A stretch of DNA of 64,000 nucleotides from Psychroserpens algicola (GCF_014526325.1 NZ_JACNMJ010000001.1:248001-312000), one strand, 5' to 3'; shown: positions 53,601 through 62,980, counted from the first letter of the stretch. The notes: generated from the sequence alone by a model not told the origin. Made by a program: numbers and translations.

Positions 53601-54136
53601 TCCACGTTTGGTTTAGGAAATGCTAGTACTGCAATATCTCTGTAATAGTTTAATTTGGTTTCGGGTTGTGGTAATTGGTCTTTAAATAATTTTCCACCTC
53701 GAACCATAACTTCGCTAAAAACCGTAGTTTGCATGGCATATTCTGGTGTCATCCAAGGTCCTCCAGACGATGACCAACCTGCGCTATTATGAAACGTCAA
53801 TTCTAAACCTAATCGTTTGGCTTCCTGTGCCGAAAATAAAAACAGGTCTAACCATTCTTCACTTAAATATTTTATTGAACCTTCTGGAAAACCTAAATGC
53901 ACATTAAACAATTGGGCTTCTTGAATGCCCACGTCTTTCATCGCCTCCAAATCTTTTGTGATTCCGGATTTAGAGACGTTACCACTAATCCAATGCCACC
54001 AAGTTCTTGCTTTGGCTTCGTTTGGTGGATTTTGAAATCCAGATTCTAATTCATCCATTATAGGTGAGTTTTGACCATGTACTGCTATGCTCAGCATAGC
54101 TAGGAAGAAAAAATTAAATATGATTATTTTTTTCAT
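50645..54136 (-). CDS. GH106 alpha-L-rhamnosidase
   Basis: Exported enzyme of 1163 aa, expected to cleave alpha-L-rhamnosyl linkages. The signal peptide covers about 1-22 (AVHGQ). The N-terminal TIM-barrel begins with the GH106 hallmark TWWHWISGNVSKSGITKDLE and AMKDVGIQEAQLFNVH, followed by LELTFHNSAGWSSSGGPWMT. Later beta-sandwich domains include GH2-like jelly-roll segments near the C-terminus (LDLGSVAVMAEVIINGKTLGILWKAPF, split here over two strands, then NLWPNRLIGDEKL). Length fits GH106 (about 1100 aa). It is 6 bp downstream of the PL8-like gene and 7 bp upstream of the BNR gene. Rhamnose release feeds unit A directly. Confidence 0.88.
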   Translation of the reverse strand: MKKIIIFNFFFLAMLSIAVHGQNSPIMDELESGFQNPPNEAKARTWWHWISGNVSKSGITKDLEAMKDVGIQEAQLFNVHLGFPEGSIKYLSEEWLDLFLFSAQEAKRLGLELTFHNSAGWSSSGGPWMTPEYAMQTTVFSEVMVRGGKLFKDQLPQPETKLNYYRDIAVLAFPKPNVDIKIDGLDYKNLTGRIRNHLLPDTKGIPTSAFINKEEIVDLTSKLSKDGFIEWNVPQGEWIVLRIGHTAKGKTNHPAPESGRGLEVDKMSKKAVDVFWEGGIQPILNTLGDLVGTTVNNCLIDSYEVGTTNWTTGFDAEFEKLRGYDLTTYLPTLAGYYVESGEVTERFLWDFRRTIGDLIAENYYAHFGALCHKNGLKFSVEPYWGPFDNMQVGATGDIVMCEFWSGGYPFFDSPKFVSSIAHLNGSSIVGAESFTGIGGWDDHPAQLKSIGDKAWAEGITRFIFHTYVHQPWDVAPGLALSYHGTDFNRLNTWWSQAKGFMDYIARSQFLLQQGRNVADVLVFTGESSPNIAFLLPEIKNLGYDYDLIGSNKLSDVFVKDGKICTPVGGKYKVLVLPESDWIKPETLRKIQELVTNGGKVIGSKPEKSPSLENFPLCDMEVEKLTNSLWTKELVKDISIVDFLKQSQLPPDFKIESDDASDISFVHRKTEEADIYFIANARKESQEIDVRFRVSGKQPELWNAQTGEIKKPALWQNHTDGTTSLPIQLGLEEAVFVVFKNASKAKHHLVSAQMDIENPQLEPLSNLEIIKAEYGTFLQEGVVDITDKVAAEVKDNQLHIQATRHFCDCDPAMGYVKEFRMEYQIGNEIKTKYVREKEFVDIDGGDKQLKVLKAVFGKFKPETKGVPKYFPVYDVTNKIKEKIASKEYSIPVNNQLIDGQTPEGDNTAIKITFITDSEEQTLFIPKGRYLNLSKNISKPELVLNKGKGQWLTPYPGNLMCTSASGKTKTVKVKSVPEPITLSGAWDVSFPSASNSETKLKFDELMSWSESSNEDIQYFSGTANYQKTFKLSKKHLKSDNKLELDLGSVAVMAEVIINGKTLGILWKAPFTIDITDVVKAGENTLEIKVANLWPNRLIGDEKLELDFERKGNKIKHLPDWLLNNTERPSKRTTFPSWKHWSENDELKTSGLLGPVQIQFYKSIKL

Positions 54137-54142
54137 TGCTTT

Positions 54143-56260
54143 TTATTCCTGTTTTTGTAATTCCAGTTGAACTGTTTTTCCTGCTTCATCACCTGTCGGT
54201 AACTGTAATGTTATCTGAGTTTTTCCGTTGACATATTGACTGCCATTTGCTTTATATTTACCAGAAATAGTTATGGTTATTTTAGTCAATTTGTGCGTTG
54301 GGTCACTTACTAATATTATGAGTTGATTTGCTTTTTCTTCTAACATCATCATGCAAGGTTGATTCACCGAAACACCTCCTTTTATACTTGATATTCCTTT
54401 TGAATAAAACACCATACCTGCCAATGTTCCATCCATGCTTTCAACAGATTGTAGCGCTTCATTATTCACGATTTTAAAAGGCTTATTTTTATTAAAATCC
54501 TTCAGTTTTGCTTCTGTTGCATTAGGCACCAAAATGTAATTGTATTTTTTATTTTTAGGTTGTTTACCATGAGTAAACCATAGTTTAAAAATATGTTCCG
54601 TTAGTATCACCGGACGATAACGTTTTGCAACTTTAGTCCAACTGCCTTCTAAAATATTTGTTGATAGATTTATGGTTCCTCCATTTGGAAATAAATAGCC
54701 TATGTTATCGTGTAGCAACCAATCGGGATTTATCTCTTTGTGTTTTCTTACATTAGTTTCTACTTCATCATCTTTTCCTATAACAACTCCTCCCCTCGCA
54801 AAGGCTTGATTTATGGCTGTCGTAACTGGATATTCTGTATTTGCTGAAATTCCACTTCCCAAACACACAATTTTATCATCAAACATAAACCATGATTTTT
54901 TAGCCTTTAAACCATCACGATTATAGTCCATTGCAGCAATTCCATTTTCTCCATTACTAACACCACCAACAAAAACACTATTGGTTTTAAAGTCACTAAA
55001 TTTTATAATTGGTAAAGGTTTGTTATCTTGAATAATTGTAGTTCCTGGTAATTTTTTCCAATCCCAAAACGGAAAGATATTTTCATATTCCTTTCCACTA
55101 ATGGATAGCAGCGATACACCATCACCCAAATAATAACCTTGAATATTTTCTTGATTAACCGATTCAGTTCCAACCACGCGTGTCGAACTCATTTTAACGG
55201 AAAAGTAAAAATCTTTTGTTCTGTGTACTTGAAAATCGGATTTCCAGAAATGTTTGTTTCCTGATAGAATTTTTGAAACTAAAGCATCATCATATACTTT
55301 TGAATGTGCTTTATCCAAGACCTTCATTTTATGAATACATGCTTTTAAACGTGATGCTTTTTTAGCTTGTTCGTTTTCAAAAAGTTGTCTGCCAGATGCG
55401 CTTATATCATAGGTGTCATCCCATAATATCCATTGCTGACCTTTAAGGATAATGTTTCTTAAAAATTCAATTTTGTTGGCTTCAAAATGATATGGTGTGT
55501 CGTGAACAAATGAGTAACACTTTATCATATCTTCTAAATACGACAGACCGTAATTACCAAATTGCAGTTGTGCGCCATGTTCGTGATACGACCAATCTGG
55601 TTTTACGCCAACACCTTTTGCTATTTGTAATTCGTTTTGAATGGCTTTACTTGCAATAGCCACAGAATCTGGTTTTCTTAACAACAGTGAACGCAACATG
55701 ACGTTGGTAGATAACCATACTTTATTCTGCCCAGACATTTTTATTTTAGCACGATCAAGCAATACTTTAGCTTTTTTAAACTGCTTTTCACTTAACTCTG
55801 CTTCCATTAAAAAAAGTGTCGGCAATAATAGCTCTGGCACTCCAATATGTTGATCGTGCCAATTGGTGCTTAAAAAATCATTATCTAACCAATAATTTAA
55901 ACTTTTATGGATTTTTTTTGAGAGATTATTATTCAGATAATATTTAGAATCTTTGTTCTTGTAATTGATAGCTAAGGATTGAACATGCTTTAAATGATTT
56001 TTCACAGGCCATCCACCTCTAATTTTATTAGAATAATCTATGGTTGCCCATGAGCCATCTTCCTGAAAATTTTGCAATAATTCTTCAATAGTATCATCAT
56101 CATTTTCTTGATTCAAATAATATTCTATAACGTTATTATGAAGTTGTTTTAATTCCTTTGGATACAGAAATTCTGAACCATTACTTGTACCTGAATTATC
56201 ACAACTACATATTATAACTGAAATAAACGCAATACAAAAATGGATAAGATTTGACTTCAT
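54143..56260 (-). CDS. PL8-like polysaccharide lyase lipoprotein
   Basis: Protein of 705 aa with the layout of PL8 lyases (hyaluronate, chondroitin AC and xanthan lyases): an (alpha/alpha)-toroid (about 35-340) followed by a beta-supersandwich (about 355-705). Lipobox Cys20 (VIICSC). Likely catalytic residues sit in TNWHDQHIGVPELLLPTL (Asn133), STNVMLRS (Asn186), DWSYHEHGAQLQFGNYG (His228, Tyr237) and ISASGRQLF (Arg291), which match the PL8 Asn/His/Tyr/Arg set. Substrate would be a uronic-acid-containing chain. PL8 is not, to my knowledge, an established ulvan lyase family, so its place beside rhamnosidase and sulfatases is notable. It is 38 bp downstream of the PF05426 lyase in unit C. Confidence 0.75.
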   Translation of the reverse strand: MKSNLIHFCIAFISVIICSCDNSGTSNGSEFLYPKELKQLHNNVIEYYLNQENDDDTIEELLQNFQEDGSWATIDYSNKIRGGWPVKNHLKHVQSLAINYKNKDSKYYLNNNLSKKIHKSLNYWLDNDFLSTNWHDQHIGVPELLLPTLFLMEAELSEKQFKKAKVLLDRAKIKMSGQNKVWLSTNVMLRSLLLRKPDSVAIASKAIQNELQIAKGVGVKPDWSYHEHGAQLQFGNYGLSYLEDMIKCYSFVHDTPYHFEANKIEFLRNIILKGQQWILWDDTYDISASGRQLFENEQAKKASRLKACIHKMKVLDKAHSKVYDDALVSKILSGNKHFWKSDFQVHRTKDFYFSVKMSSTRVVGTESVNQENIQGYYLGDGVSLLSISGKEYENIFPFWDWKKLPGTTIIQDNKPLPIIKFSDFKTNSVFVGGVSNGENGIAAMDYNRDGLKAKKSWFMFDDKIVCLGSGISANTEYPVTTAINQAFARGGVVIGKDDEVETNVRKHKEINPDWLLHDNIGYLFPNGGTINLSTNILEGSWTKVAKRYRPVILTEHIFKLWFTHGKQPKNKKYNYILVPNATEAKLKDFNKNKPFKIVNNEALQSVESMDGTLAGMVFYSKGISSIKGGVSVNQPCMMMLEEKANQLIILVSDPTHKLTKITITISGKYKANGSQYVNGKTQITLQLPTGDEAGKTVQLELQKQE

Positions 56261-56298
56261 ATTATTGTGTTTTCTAAAACAATTTTAAATTCAATAAT

Positions 56299-57486
56299 TT
56301 AGTTTTTAACCTCATTTTTTTGGTTTAATAAATGAAGTGCTTCATCAAAAGATGTTTCTTTCAATGTTTTACTCACATAATTTAAATCAGCGACTAATTT
56401 CTCTTCGGAACTCTTTATACTGGCAATTTGCTTGTACTCCCATTCTTTTTCTTTAGTGAGATAAGGTACCATATATTGATAGCCCTTCTTTATACTTCTG
56501 CCATCTTCTGACTCAATATTCCATAAATCAATTCCTACTTTTTGTCCTATACGCACCAATTCCATAAACCCATGTAAATTCATAGTTGAATATGAAAAGG
56601 ATTTGGTTCTTTTGAGTTCTCTTGGTTGACTTCCATCTGGTTCAATTTGACTAAAGATTCTTGCCTTTGTTACGGTAGACAGATGGTTTTTGACCTCATC
56701 TGCTCTATTGAGATATAATAGTATATTAAGCAATTGAATATCATAATGCGTTCCGTGATTATTTTCTCTTGTGGCTTCTTCCTTACCTAATTCACTGTTT
56801 TGCAACCAATCGGCGTATTCTGACAACCATGACTCCATACCTTTCTTCGTTTCATCGTCAAGTTGATTTCTATCTTCTAATACCTCTAAGCATTTAAGGA
56901 CTTCAACTAAACCACCAAACTCAATAATGCCAAAACATCGTCCATCATTTTTCCCTGGTATAGATTGGCCATAATTAAGATTGGGATTCATTTTGGTATC
57001 CGCATCTAAAAACCAAATATTAATTAATTCTACAGCTCTATTTGCATAGCTTATATTATCGCTTAAATAATAAGCATTACTTAAGTCTCTAATTGCTCGT
57101 AGAAAGTTTTCGTTCTCAACAAAATCAGTATAATTGTTTCTTGTCTCCGGATTTATTTCACCGTCTTTTCTTATATATGGTAATCCGTCTGCTGTCTCAG
57201 GATTAGGCCACCAATAAGGCCCAATACTCATATAATCGTGTTTGCTTTTACTTGGTGGAATACCTACTTTATTTACAACAGAAAACGTTTTACCTTTCAG
57301 TAAATTATCTGCTTTCTTGATTAGTTTCTTATAATTATCAACGGCTTTCTTATTGCCCTTGTTAATCAGATTGTTTTGACTCTCTAGTTTCTGATAGTCT
57401 ATGACTCTTACTTTCTTTGAAGTTTCTTGCGCAAAATTACAACCCAAAAAGCCTATTAGGCATAAGACTAATATTTTTTTAATCAT
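56299..57486 (-). CDS. Alginate_lyase-domain (PF05426) lipoprotein, PL38/PL5-like
   Basis: Exported (alpha/alpha)-toroid protein of 395 aa with lipobox Cys16 (IGFLGC). The diagnostic segment is HDYMSIGPYWWPNP (83-96), with NYGQSIPGKNDGR, ENNHGTHYD (Asn243, His244) and PRELKRTKSFSYS (Arg293, Tyr299) as the likely catalytic groove. PF05426 contains PL5 alginate lyases and PL38 glucuronan/alginate lyases. Beta-glucuronate cleavage would fit a rhamnose- and glucuronate-containing polymer. It overlaps the GH59 fusion gene by 8 bp, indicating tight co-expression in unit C. Exact PL family and substrate are not decided. Confidence 0.75.
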   Translation of the reverse strand: MIKKILVLCLIGFLGCNFAQETSKKVRVIDYQKLESQNNLINKGNKKAVDNYKKLIKKADNLLKGKTFSVVNKVGIPPSKSKHDYMSIGPYWWPNPETADGLPYIRKDGEINPETRNNYTDFVENENFLRAIRDLSNAYYLSDNISYANRAVELINIWFLDADTKMNPNLNYGQSIPGKNDGRCFGIIEFGGLVEVLKCLEVLEDRNQLDDETKKGMESWLSEYADWLQNSELGKEEATRENNHGTHYDIQLLNILLYLNRADEVKNHLSTVTKARIFSQIEPDGSQPRELKRTKSFSYSTMNLHGFMELVRIGQKVGIDLWNIESEDGRSIKKGYQYMVPYLTKEKEWEYKQIASIKSSEEKLVADLNYVSKTLKETSFDEALHLLNQKNEVKN

Positions 57487-59797
57487 TGTCTATTATTTCT
57501 AAATTATCAAAAAGATTCCCGTGATATGAACTAGCAAAAGCAACGTAACCATTACTAACGATATGAGTTGCTTGGGTAATAGATTTGTTATCAACAAAAA
57601 CTTCGACGTCTTTATCTTGAAACCTTATTTTTAATTGGTGCCAAATATTTCCATCAAAACCGTTAATATTTCCTTTGGTCAACGTTTTTTTATTATACAT
57701 TAACTTCCAATTTCCACTTCTTTCAATCAAAAATCGATAACCGTTCAAAAAACTTCCTTTTACACGTCCGCCTAATTCCACATTTCCATTTTCAATATAA
57801 ATGTCTGCACTACAGGTGAAATTTTTCCAATTAACGTCTCCTATTAAAGTGTGCGGTTTTATATTAGTTCTTCGGTAAATTCGCATCCAGTCATAACCTG
57901 GTTCTGGCGCAATTTGTTTTAAGCAATTGGTGCCATCTTCTTTTAAAGCGATTTCAAAACTTCCTTTTTGATCTGAATGATACTTTGGTAAGTCACCAAC
58001 TTTTCTATCCTCGTAATCTTCTTTATATGGAAATGGAAATGCTTTAGATTCAGGAATCTCATAAGCTCCTTTTTGTTGACCAGTTGTTGTGGTTAAGGAA
58101 TAAATGCTTTTGGCATCAAGTTGTATCGCAAATGAACTTCTTTCTGGGATGATACTTGCTAACTCTACAAATTGATTTTCTGCATCCGATTTCCAAACAT
58201 AAATCTTGTCGTCTGCTAAGCCCTTTTTAATTTTCACCTCTAAAGTTTCTGCATTTTCAGTACAAATAATCATACTCCAGTTTGTACTGTTCTTATCTTT
58301 CAAAGTAACAACACTTCCTTTATATGTTGATGCATCAAACAATCCACAGGCTTTGTCTAAATATTGCCATTTGTGTGGCGTTGCAAATTGTGTAGTATGC
58401 GCTGTTGCCCAAATTGTTGGCCAAACCTTATAATATCCACTCCAAGGTTCATTGGCTTTCATTGCGCCTGCCTTATCCCATGTTACAGATTTATATACTG
58501 AGCCAATAGGCGCCCAAATCATTGATTTTGTAATTTCATCTCTAATGTAAAATTTATTGTATAGTCGTGCTAAGTTGAGTGCTCCAGCACCATCCCAATC
58601 TTTGCCTGTCCAGCTCCAATCTTCGCTTGCCCAAAGTGGTTTTCCCGATTGTTTTGCTTTCTCTGTGGTTGGGCGTCCACGACCATCTACCATATTTTCA
58701 GTAAATTCTCTACCGGAAACATAGTGATAACCTACTGCTTCAATGACGTCATCAAACTCACTATCTTTTTCTAAGTCGTCAAATATTTTCCAGTCACCAC
58801 TGTTATCATCAGGGCCTTGAATTTTTACGTTTTGATAACCACTGGCATCTAAAGTTGGTCTCATATGGTTTACTAACCAATCACGATCAGTATCATTTTC
58901 ATTTTCTGCGGCTGCCACCCAATCTATATCTAAATCCCACTGTTTTTTTGCCACATCTAAAAAGGCTACAAAATACTCAGCGGATTCTTGCGTGTAAATG
59001 TTTGGTTTTAACCACCCAGGAAAACTCCAAGGCAGATACTCAAGAATCATATCTGGATTTCGATTTTTGGCTTCTCTCATCAACCAGAACTCATATCCTC
59101 GAGAAACTGGATTTTTCAATTCTTCTCTCGTAAAAGCATGTGAGGGTTCTGATCCACAAGTAGAATTTTCTCCTCCACCCATTTCAACTTTTAAATGTTG
59201 AAAACCAGCACCAAATTTAGGCTTGAATAAAAGGTCTAAAATTTCACCTCTTATCGGGTCTTTATAATCATATAATAAGTCTGTTGAAGCACCTGCACTA
59301 ACCGCTCCAACACCTTCAAAAGTTCTCCCTTTATCTTTACTGTTTATATGGATTTTTATGACACCTTTTCTAGATTTAGAAAACACATAAGGTTGAAATG
59401 CTTTTTCAGGATTTTCTATTTCTCCCATTTCAAACCAAGACACTTCACTATGCACTGCGCCTCGGTTATTTCCCCAAATGGTAACTTTCCAGTACACGCG
59501 TTGTCCGTTTTTTAAAGGTGCTCCTGAATACTGTATGACACTAGATTGTGATGAACTGGTTGGTCCTGAATCCCAAAGATCTGGATATTTTAATTTTTCG
59601 GATGAAGTTGCCATTACAATTCTATAACCTCCTTGTTTAGGACTTTTTGCATCACCTATAAAAGTCCAACTAAAATGGGGTTTATTAATAGTTATACCTA
59701 TTGGATTAGTTTTTGATTCACATTTCAAATCTTTTACCTCCATAGCATAGGTATTTGAACACATAAAAAATATAAAACATACTATTTTGTTCATCAC
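57479..59797 (-). CDS. Fusion: GH78-type N-terminal domain plus GH59 (galactocerebrosidase-like) glycosidase
   Basis: Exported protein of 772 aa (signal peptide about 1-18). Residues 19-126 are the immunoglobulin-like N-terminal domain normally seen in GH78 alpha-L-rhamnosidases (VKDLKCESKTNPIGITINKP, GYRIVMATS, DLWDSG, GQRVYWKVTIWG, SWFEMG). No GH78 catalytic barrel follows. Instead, residues about 155-560 match GH59: GRTFEGVGAVSAGASTDLLY, EYLPWSFPGWLKPNIYTQES, WVAAAENEND (acid/base candidate Glu300) and LWASEDWSWTG (nucleophile candidate Glu392). The C-terminal lectin-like sandwich of GH59 (about 590-772) is present. Known GH59 enzymes are beta-galactosidases/galactocerebrosidases; here a beta-linked sugar of the polysaccharide is a likely target. 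It lies 115 bp after GH2 and overlaps the lyase gene by 8 bp. Confidence 0.8.
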   Translation of the reverse strand: MMNKIVCFIFFMCSNTYAMEVKDLKCESKTNPIGITINKPHFSWTFIGDAKSPKQGGYRIVMATSSEKLKYPDLWDSGPTSSSQSSVIQYSGAPLKNGQRVYWKVTIWGNNRGAVHSEVSWFEMGEIENPEKAFQPYVFSKSRKGVIKIHINSKDKGRTFEGVGAVSAGASTDLLYDYKDPIRGEILDLLFKPKFGAGFQHLKVEMGGGENSTCGSEPSHAFTREELKNPVSRGYEFWLMREAKNRNPDMILEYLPWSFPGWLKPNIYTQESAEYFVAFLDVAKKQWDLDIDWVAAAENENDTDRDWLVNHMRPTLDASGYQNVKIQGPDDNSGDWKIFDDLEKDSEFDDVIEAVGYHYVSGREFTENMVDGRGRPTTEKAKQSGKPLWASEDWSWTGKDWDGAGALNLARLYNKFYIRDEITKSMIWAPIGSVYKSVTWDKAGAMKANEPWSGYYKVWPTIWATAHTTQFATPHKWQYLDKACGLFDASTYKGSVVTLKDKNSTNWSMIICTENAETLEVKIKKGLADDKIYVWKSDAENQFVELASIIPERSSFAIQLDAKSIYSLTTTTGQQKGAYEIPESKAFPFPYKEDYEDRKVGDLPKYHSDQKGSFEIALKEDGTNCLKQIAPEPGYDWMRIYRRTNIKPHTLIGDVNWKNFTCSADIYIENGNVELGGRVKGSFLNGYRFLIERSGNWKLMYNKKTLTKGNINGFDGNIWHQLKIRFQDKDVEVFVDNKSITQATHIVSNGYVAFASSYHGNLFDNLEIIDND

Positions 59798-59912
59798 ACC
59801 AATACTTTTTTACAATTCAATCTTTATTACAACTATAGAACAACAATACTGCGTTAAAAACCACTAGTCCACTAATAATAAATACTATTGTTATCATCTT
59901 TAATATACTATT

Positions 59913-62900
59913 TTAATCTACAAACAACTCGTCAATAAAAGGACCACTTTTACCTGTCGTTTCTAATTTTATACTATTAGCACCTGCTTTTAATGTGATT
60001 ATAGCGGGCACAAATTTCCACTCTTTTTCCCAACCACCAGTTGTCTTAAATTCTAATGTTCTGATGTATTCGTCATTGACGTACAATTTCATAGGATGTA
60101 ATTCTCCTTCATTGTTATGCATGTAGCGAAAACGAATACTATAATCGCCTCCTTCGCCGTCATTTTCTTGATAAAACTCTAAAGAACCTTCTTTTCCATC
60201 AAAGCGTACAAATCCTGTTCCCTTGTAACGTCGCGCTTCTGTACTTGCCTTTGCTCCACCTTCTAAGATGCCTTCTTCTGCAGAAATATTGATTCCTCTA
60301 CCAATCCACATATCTTTAGAATGTTCGTCGCCCCAAAACAAACCTCCATTTTTTCCGAAAGCTTCTTCCATTTTTAAAACAGTCTTACCATTTTGTATAA
60401 CAACAGCTTTTACTGTGGTGCCATCTGAAACCTCAAACTGACCTTTGTAAACGGCACCATTTGTTTCAGGATTATCGCCATTGACTGTATATAGAATTTC
60501 TAAATTATCAACATTTGAATTTCCTAAAACTTGAATCTGTTTGGCGTCAATGGTGATTATATTTGAAGTATATAATGCTTTATCACCTAAAATTGATGCC
60601 CTGATAATCGAAGCCGCTTTAGCACTGGGTAATTCTCTTAGGAATAGTCTTGTTTTTCCAAAAAATAAGGCTCTATAATCTGATTTTGTTCGACTAGTAG
60701 AATCAATAGGATTTCCATTTTCCATGGAAATCTTCTTCACATCACCTTGAATATTATAATAAACTCTGTTTTCTCCGTAAGGGTATAAATTATTGTTTTC
60801 GTCTAAACTTTCTGAGGTGATAATATGACTTGTGGTAAAACTATCTTCAGCTTCTAATTTCTGAATTGTTGTTTTTAATTTTGAAGGTTGTTTACTTGTT
60901 GAAAAAGAGGTGCGTTTGACTTCCTTGCCATCGTTATAAGCTACGGCTTCTAGTTTTCCTTCTTCATAAGGCACTAGCCATTCGCATTGCATTTCGTTCC
61001 AAATGATTCCTGATTGGTCTTTTCCTAATGATTTTCCATTTAAAAACAACTCTACTTCATCAGCATTAGAATACACCCAAACCGGAATAACCGTTCCCTT
61101 TTTCATTCTTGGATGCGTCCAATGTGGTAACATATGAATCATTGGTTCTTTGGTCCATTGACTTTGATAGAAATAGAATAAATCTTTTTTGAATCCAGCA
61201 ACATCTAAAGCACCACCCATAAATAAATTGAACGGTAAACCTCCATGTACTAAACCAGCTTCTCCATAATAGTCAAAACCTGTCCAACGAAAATGACCAC
61301 TATGCCATGGGTTATCTCTCATGACTTCCCAATATTTTCTTGCCGACACTCTTACCGTTGCATTATCATATGACGAATTGAAACTTTGCTTTCTGTTTCT
61401 CCAGTTTTTAGGATTAATGCCTTCATAAAAGAAAATCTCTTTTTCTGTTAGATTTGGCAAATCATACGTACCAGGCAACTCATTATCACGCCACCAAGTT
61501 TGGGTGCGGTAATAACCTCTAGTTTGCCAGGTATGTGGTGCTTCCGTTGAAATAAATGGTTTCTCTAATTTTTTGCCATTCATCCCATCTATAAACGATT
61601 TGGTTTCAGAACCTCCATTAACGCCTAAAATATCCATGTCTTCTGGATTTCCTGCGCCTGAGGTAAATAATCGTGTTGGGTCTAATCGTTTACCAAATTT
61701 CACCAATTCCGGCGCCACATCGCTATGTGTTTCATTGCCTAAACTCCAGACAAAAATACTTGGGTGATTTCTATCTCTGGTTATCCACTCTGTTACATCA
61801 CGTTGCCACCATTCATCAAAAGCTTGCTTGCCATAATCTTGAGGTGCTTTTTTATGCCAACCATCAAATATTTCGTCCATAACGAGCAAACCGATTTCGT
61901 CGCAGATATCATAAAACATTGGTGGTGTTGGATTGTGTGATGGACGAATGGCATTGATTCCCATATCTTTTAAGGATTGAAGTTTCCAACGCAACATCGG
62001 TTTTGTCCAAGCTCCTCCAACTGGACCACCTTCCCAATGTTCGCAAACCCCTTTTAATTTTACATTTTCACCATTCAACCAAAAACCAGTCTCAGTCTTC
62101 CATTCTACGGTTTTGAAACCAAAAGTCGTTTCTACCTCATCTATAATTTTTTTTCCATTTAAAATTTGAGTCACAGCCATGTACAAACTTGGACTTTCTG
62201 GACTCCAAAGTTTTGGGTTCTCTATTTCGAATTGATAAGTTGGATTGAATACTTTTAATTGTTCACTTTTACGAGTTAATTCGTTTCCTTCTGGTGACAA
62301 TAATTTTACCTCATAATTAAGGTTCTTTATGTTGCCGTTAATTTCTGCATCAATGTTCACAATTGCATTTTTATTGGAAATTGAAGGTGTTTTAATAAAA
62401 ATACTGTTTGGTTTAAAATGTGTTGGGTTAACTTCTATTAGTTTTACTTGTGCATACATTCCACATGGATGATACCAACGAGCTGAAGGCTCTAAACTAT
62501 TATCAACTCTTACGGCAATTGTATTTCTTCCTGCTTTTAAATGCTTAGAAATATCGTATCTAAAACTGATGTAGCCATATGGTCGTTTTCCTAAATGGTT
62601 GCCATTGACCCAAACATCGCTGTTCATATAAACGCCATCAAAATTGATGTAGGTGATGCTAGAAAGACTTGTTTTGTTGACATCAAAAGATTTACGATAC
62701 CAACCAATACCACCATCGTGATAACCACCACCTTGACCTTGGTCTCCACCTTTCCGCACGCCTTTTTCAAAGGACCAATCGTGTGGTACGTTTAATGTTG
62801 TCCAAGATGAATCGTCGATGTTTTCTTGTGAAAAATTGGCGTTATCCTCTAAAATAAATTGCCAATTATTATTGAAATTTGTTACAGACCGCTGCGTATA

Positions 62901-62957
62901 AACAAGATTTACACCTATGAATAAAAATAGAAGTAATAGCGGTTTTTTTCTTTTCAT
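59913..62957 (-). CDS. GH2 beta-glycosidase with C-terminal CBM-like domain
   Basis: Exported GH2 enzyme of 1014 aa, first gene of unit C. The signal peptide covers about 1-21. The N-terminal sugar-binding domain (DVWVNGNHLGKRPYGYISF), an immunoglobulin-like domain and the TIM-barrel are complete. The acid/base is Glu409 in WSLGNETHSD and the nucleophile is Glu472 in KPFISTEAPHTW. After the barrel come a DUF4982-like segment (about 620-690), a chitobiase-type beta domain (about 795-855) and a CBM6/35-like beta-sandwich (about 885-1014, ending GPFIDELFVD). Beta-galactosidase, glucuronidase or xylosidase-type activities all occur in GH2; the substrate cannot be fixed here. The shared promoter box lies 53-68 bp upstream. 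Confidence 0.88.
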   Translation of the reverse strand: MKRKKPLLLLFLFIGVNLVYTQRSVTNFNNNWQFILEDNANFSQENIDDSSWTTLNVPHDWSFEKGVRKGGDQGQGGGYHDGGIGWYRKSFDVNKTSLSSITYINFDGVYMNSDVWVNGNHLGKRPYGYISFRYDISKHLKAGRNTIAVRVDNSLEPSARWYHPCGMYAQVKLIEVNPTHFKPNSIFIKTPSISNKNAIVNIDAEINGNIKNLNYEVKLLSPEGNELTRKSEQLKVFNPTYQFEIENPKLWSPESPSLYMAVTQILNGKKIIDEVETTFGFKTVEWKTETGFWLNGENVKLKGVCEHWEGGPVGGAWTKPMLRWKLQSLKDMGINAIRPSHNPTPPMFYDICDEIGLLVMDEIFDGWHKKAPQDYGKQAFDEWWQRDVTEWITRDRNHPSIFVWSLGNETHSDVAPELVKFGKRLDPTRLFTSGAGNPEDMDILGVNGGSETKSFIDGMNGKKLEKPFISTEAPHTWQTRGYYRTQTWWRDNELPGTYDLPNLTEKEIFFYEGINPKNWRNRKQSFNSSYDNATVRVSARKYWEVMRDNPWHSGHFRWTGFDYYGEAGLVHGGLPFNLFMGGALDVAGFKKDLFYFYQSQWTKEPMIHMLPHWTHPRMKKGTVIPVWVYSNADEVELFLNGKSLGKDQSGIIWNEMQCEWLVPYEEGKLEAVAYNDGKEVKRTSFSTSKQPSKLKTTIQKLEAEDSFTTSHIITSESLDENNNLYPYGENRVYYNIQGDVKKISMENGNPIDSTSRTKSDYRALFFGKTRLFLRELPSAKAASIIRASILGDKALYTSNIITIDAKQIQVLGNSNVDNLEILYTVNGDNPETNGAVYKGQFEVSDGTTVKAVVIQNGKTVLKMEEAFGKNGGLFWGDEHSKDMWIGRGINISAEEGILEGGAKASTEARRYKGTGFVRFDGKEGSLEFYQENDGEGGDYSIRFRYMHNNEGELHPMKLYVNDEYIRTLEFKTTGGWEKEWKFVPAIITLKAGANSIKLETTGKSGPFIDELFVD

Positions 62958-62980
62958 TTGATTGACCTTGACGCGTCACT

